Made by a program: the position numbers and the translations under genes. DNA of 64,000 nucleotides. It comes from Nitrospina sp052156635 (lineage in GTDB: Bacteria; Nitrospinota; Nitrospinia; Nitrospinales; Nitrospinaceae). Under the pieces are notes generated by a model. That model was not told where the DNA came from. It saw only the letters and a list, made by a program, of their open reading frames with translations, and ran no database searches. The number at the start of each line of letters is the position of its first letter. Position 1 is the stretch's first letter. Of the stretch, positions 62,206-64,000 are shown piece after piece. The stretch is taken from positions 310,001-374,000 of the forward strand of contig NZ_JBQKUO010000002.1 of NCBI RefSeq assembly GCF_052156635.1. Direction: 5' to 3'.

Positions 62206-62616
62206 GTGAAGCTCATTCCCAAGATTCCTTTTTCGTATCCCGAAATCGGGCTGTTGATTCTGCGGGTGGCCGTCGGTGTTGTGTTTGTGTATCACGGCTC
62301 GATGAAACTGTTTGGCCCGGGAGGTGTGAGCGGGTTTGCCGGTTCACTGGCTCAACTGGGAGTTCCCACTCCGGGAATCAATGCGTGGCTGGCAACCCTG
62401 GCGGAGTTTCTGGGCGGGATGGCGCTCATTTTCGGAGTTTACGCCAGGTGGGCGACGTTACCGTTGATCTTTGTCATGCTGGTTGCCATCCTCACCGTAC
62501 ACGGGCCGAATGGTTTCAGCATGAGGAACAACGGGTTCGAGTACCAGTTCACTTTGATCGCGGCGCTCGCCGCGATTTTCCTCACCCGGTCGGAGAAATG
62601 GCACATCAAGCAGTGA
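62206..62616 (+). CDS. DoxX-family membrane protein
   Basis: 136 aa from a GTG start just after the fliA stop. Four hydrophobic segments are seen. The family opening LLILRVAVGVVFVYHGSMKLFGPGGVSGFAGSLAQLGVP and LAEFLGGMALIFGVYARWATLPLIFVMLVAI are typical DoxX/YphA features. The family is often tied to redox or sulfur metabolism but the function is usually unknown. It is probably read through from fliA. Confidence 0.85.
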   Translation: MKLIPKIPFSYPEIGLLILRVAVGVVFVYHGSMKLFGPGGVSGFAGSLAQLGVPTPGINAWLATLAEFLGGMALIFGVYARWATLPLIFVMLVAILTVHGPNGFSMRNNGFEYQFTLIAALAAIFLTRSEKWHIKQ

Positions 62617-62650
62617 CCATGCGACTTAATTCCTTCATGAACTAACCCGG

Positions 62651-63592
62651 TCAGTAAACCGGCAGGTGCCGCTCTTCAGGCGGACGCGATTTCCATCTTC
62701 TGTGAAACCACATCCACGGTTCCGGATAATCGCGGATGACCTCTTCCAGCACCTTTTCGCACTGCTCGGTCCAGCGGTAAATGTCCCCCTCCTTGTCACC
62801 CGTTTTTTCCAGATTGAGCGGTGGCTTGTAAACGACCTTGTAACGGCCCTTGCCGATGGGAACGCTGAAAATTGGGAGGATGGGCGCACCGGTGCTGTAG
62901 CTGAGCGCGGCCAGGGACCGGGCCGTGGCCGCTTTCTTACCGAAAAAATCAACGAACAGAGCGAAATCGCCACCGTTCTGGTCCATCAGCACGGTGATGC
63001 TGCTTTTTCCTTTCAGCGCACGCACGATGCGGATGAGAGATGTGTCCTTGTGCAGGATGCGGTTTCCGGAGGTCAGCCGCATGTCCATGAAAAATTTTTC
63101 CAGGTATGGGTTGTCGAGCCGCCGGGCCACAGCGTAATGCTGGGTTGTGTTCATGAACCCGTGATACAGCCCCAGGATCTCCCAGTTGCCGTAGTGGGCC
63201 ATCAATACCAAAAACCCGGTATCGCCCTTTTCACATTGATCCAGGTATTCGCGGCCTTCCACTTCCATACCGATCAATTGATGCACGCGGTTTCTTGTGT
63301 CGCGGCAAACCCAGATGCATTGCAATGCCGAGAGAATCATCTGACGCATGGAGGCTTTGGTGATGCGGTCTTTTTCTTCCCGGGTTTTACGGTCACCGTA
63401 GGCGATGTCGAGGTTGATGCGCGCGATTCGCCGCCGCTTTCGGGACACGCGAAACCAAAGCGCTCCGATCCCTCCCGACAACCGGTACAGGGTGGTGGAG
63501 GAAAGACTCATGATGACGCCGATCACAGGACGGAACAGGGCGTATTCAATTCGATAACGGATTTTTCTGGAAAGTGTATTGCGTGAACTCAA
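62651..63592 (-). CDS. Lysophospholipid/lipid A acyltransferase (LpxL/HtrB-like)
   Basis: 313 aa. An N-terminal membrane-associated helix (FRPVIGVIMSLSSTTLYRLSGGIGALWFRVS) precedes the acyltransferase core. The catalytic HX4E is H133...E138 in MAHYGNWE. Downstream are VLMDQNGG, the substrate motif region PILPIFSVPIGKGRYKVVYKPPL and PEPWMWFHRRWKSRP, the usual LpxL/LpxM ending. It transfers a secondary acyl chain to lipid A, consistent with a Gram-negative envelope and with the heptosyltransferase in this window. Confidence 0.92.
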   Translation of the reverse strand: MSSRNTLSRKIRYRIEYALFRPVIGVIMSLSSTTLYRLSGGIGALWFRVSRKRRRIARINLDIAYGDRKTREEKDRITKASMRQMILSALQCIWVCRDTRNRVHQLIGMEVEGREYLDQCEKGDTGFLVLMAHYGNWEILGLYHGFMNTTQHYAVARRLDNPYLEKFFMDMRLTSGNRILHKDTSLIRIVRALKGKSSITVLMDQNGGDFALFVDFFGKKAATARSLAALSYSTGAPILPIFSVPIGKGRYKVVYKPPLNLEKTGDKEGDIYRWTEQCEKVLEEVIRDYPEPWMWFHRRWKSRPPEERHLPVY

Positions 63593-63649
63593 TCTTGATT
63601 CTCAATTCGGATTCAACGGGGCAGGTCTTGCGGGAGGTGTGCAGTGGGA

Positions 63650-64000
63650 TCAAACAGTTTCCGCAACGGCCTGCGCAATGGCGTACACGTTGTCGTGGGA
63701 CATTGAAATATGAATATCTTTCAGTTTGAGGGTTTCGCAAATCTCGCGGCACTTGCCCGTGATGTTCAGGGCGGGTTGCCCCGACTCCCGGTTCAGGATT
63801 TCAAGGTCACGCCAGGTGATGCCACCGGCCATTCCTGTACCGAGCGATTTCAAAACCGCTTCCTTGGCGGCAAACCGCGCCGCATAATGTTTGAACGGTT
63901 CCGGGCGCGAACGACAATATTCGATTTCGCGTGGCGTGAACACACGCTCCTCAAACCGTTCTGCATGATTTTCCAAGGATTTTTGAATCCGGGAAATCTG
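63650..64000 (-). CDS. acpS: Holo-[acyl-carrier-protein] synthase (partial, runs off right edge)
   Basis: The visible 116 codons run to the window edge in an open frame (QISRIQKSLENHAERF at the edge), so the true start lies outside. RVFTPREIEYCRSRPEPFKHYAARFAAKEAVLKSLGTG is the phosphopantetheinyl transferase core with its magnesium-binding glutamate in AAKEA, and HISMSHDNVYAIAQAV is the C-terminal strand. It transfers 4'-phosphopantetheine to ACP for fatty-acid synthesis. A TTG at 63976 is an internal leucine rather than the start. Confidence 0.93.
   Translation of the reverse strand, partial: QISRIQKSLENHAERFEERVFTPREIEYCRSRPEPFKHYAARFAAKEAVLKSLGTGMAGGITWRDLEILNRESGQPALNITGKCREICETLKLKDIHISMSHDNVYAIAQAVAETV

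Noticed and set aside
1..64000. CRISPR arrays, tRNA, rRNA genes, insertion sequences and prophage
   Set aside because: Intergenic regions were read for regular spacers, cloverleaf sequences and transposase genes; none was found. Small structured RNAs could still be missed.

Overview
The window reads as a bacterial chromosome of moderately high G+C, densely packed, with no rRNA, tRNA, CRISPR array or recognisable insertion sequence. The gene set points to a Gram-negative, aerobic, lipid-A-type chemolithotroph. It has an Amt ammonium transporter beside a porin, an anchor-less SdhAB with a CCG-domain partner, and a cytochrome bd-like oxidase cluster whose last gene resembles the gamma subunit of nitrite oxidoreductase. 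My best guess is a nitrite oxidiser of the Nitrospinota (Nitrospina-like). This is inferred from gene content, not from a marker gene.

Layout: (1) 1-3.2 kb, minus-strand operon rlpA-greA-trmB-NtrC-like regulator, cut by the left edge. (2) 3.5-9.3 kb, plus strand: HDOD protein, MBL-fold hydrolase, fused hydantoinase/oxoprolinase. (3) 9.3-12.3 kb, minus strand: AhpD-like, zinc alcohol dehydrogenase, YkgJ cysteine cluster, DUF1844. (4) 12.4-14.4 kb, plus strand: TatT/TatP-like TRAP proteins without the membrane subunits. (5) 14.4-17.7 kb, minus strand: OleC-like ligase, DnaA-domain protein, lipoprotein, DUF2065 protein. (6) 18-23.4 kb, plus strand: two HtrA proteases, ligA, small membrane protein. 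(7) 23.5-25.2 kb: an AT-rich OLD-family ATPase/TOPRIM gene, then rhlB. (8) 27-32.2 kb: sdhA, sdhB, sdhE-like and an SLC13 transporter. (9) 32.2-36.6 kb, minus strand: PAP2-GT9 fusion, Trm112, gcvPB, enoyl-CoA hydratase. (10) 36.6-38.6 kb: glycosyltransferase and hisD. (11) 38.6-45.2 kb: the respiratory operon with its own promoter, a short leader ORF, a strong ribosome binding site and a strong terminator. (12) 45.3-49.8 kb, minus strand: rpoZ, ltaE, a membrane protein, porin and amt. (13) 50.3-62.2 kb: the flagellar operon fliL-M-N-O-P-Q-R-flhB-A-F-G-orf-fliA behind a sigma-54-type promoter. (14) doxX, a lipid A acyltransferase and acpS, cut by the right edge.

The most interesting part is the operon at 38.9-45.2 kb. 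It combines an extended bd-oxidase-like integral membrane protein (no CydB gene) with three heme-c proteins. One of these carries an ethylbenzene-dehydrogenase/NxrC-type heme-b domain. The arrangement suggests a dedicated periplasmic electron route into an unconventional membrane oxidoreductase. A 16-bp sequence containing a consensus -35 box is shared exactly by the sdh promoter region and this operon. Other points worth a look are an NtrC-like regulator lacking GAFTGA and Walker B, a PAP2-heptosyltransferase fusion, an orphan OleC, and a highly structured leader in front of amt.
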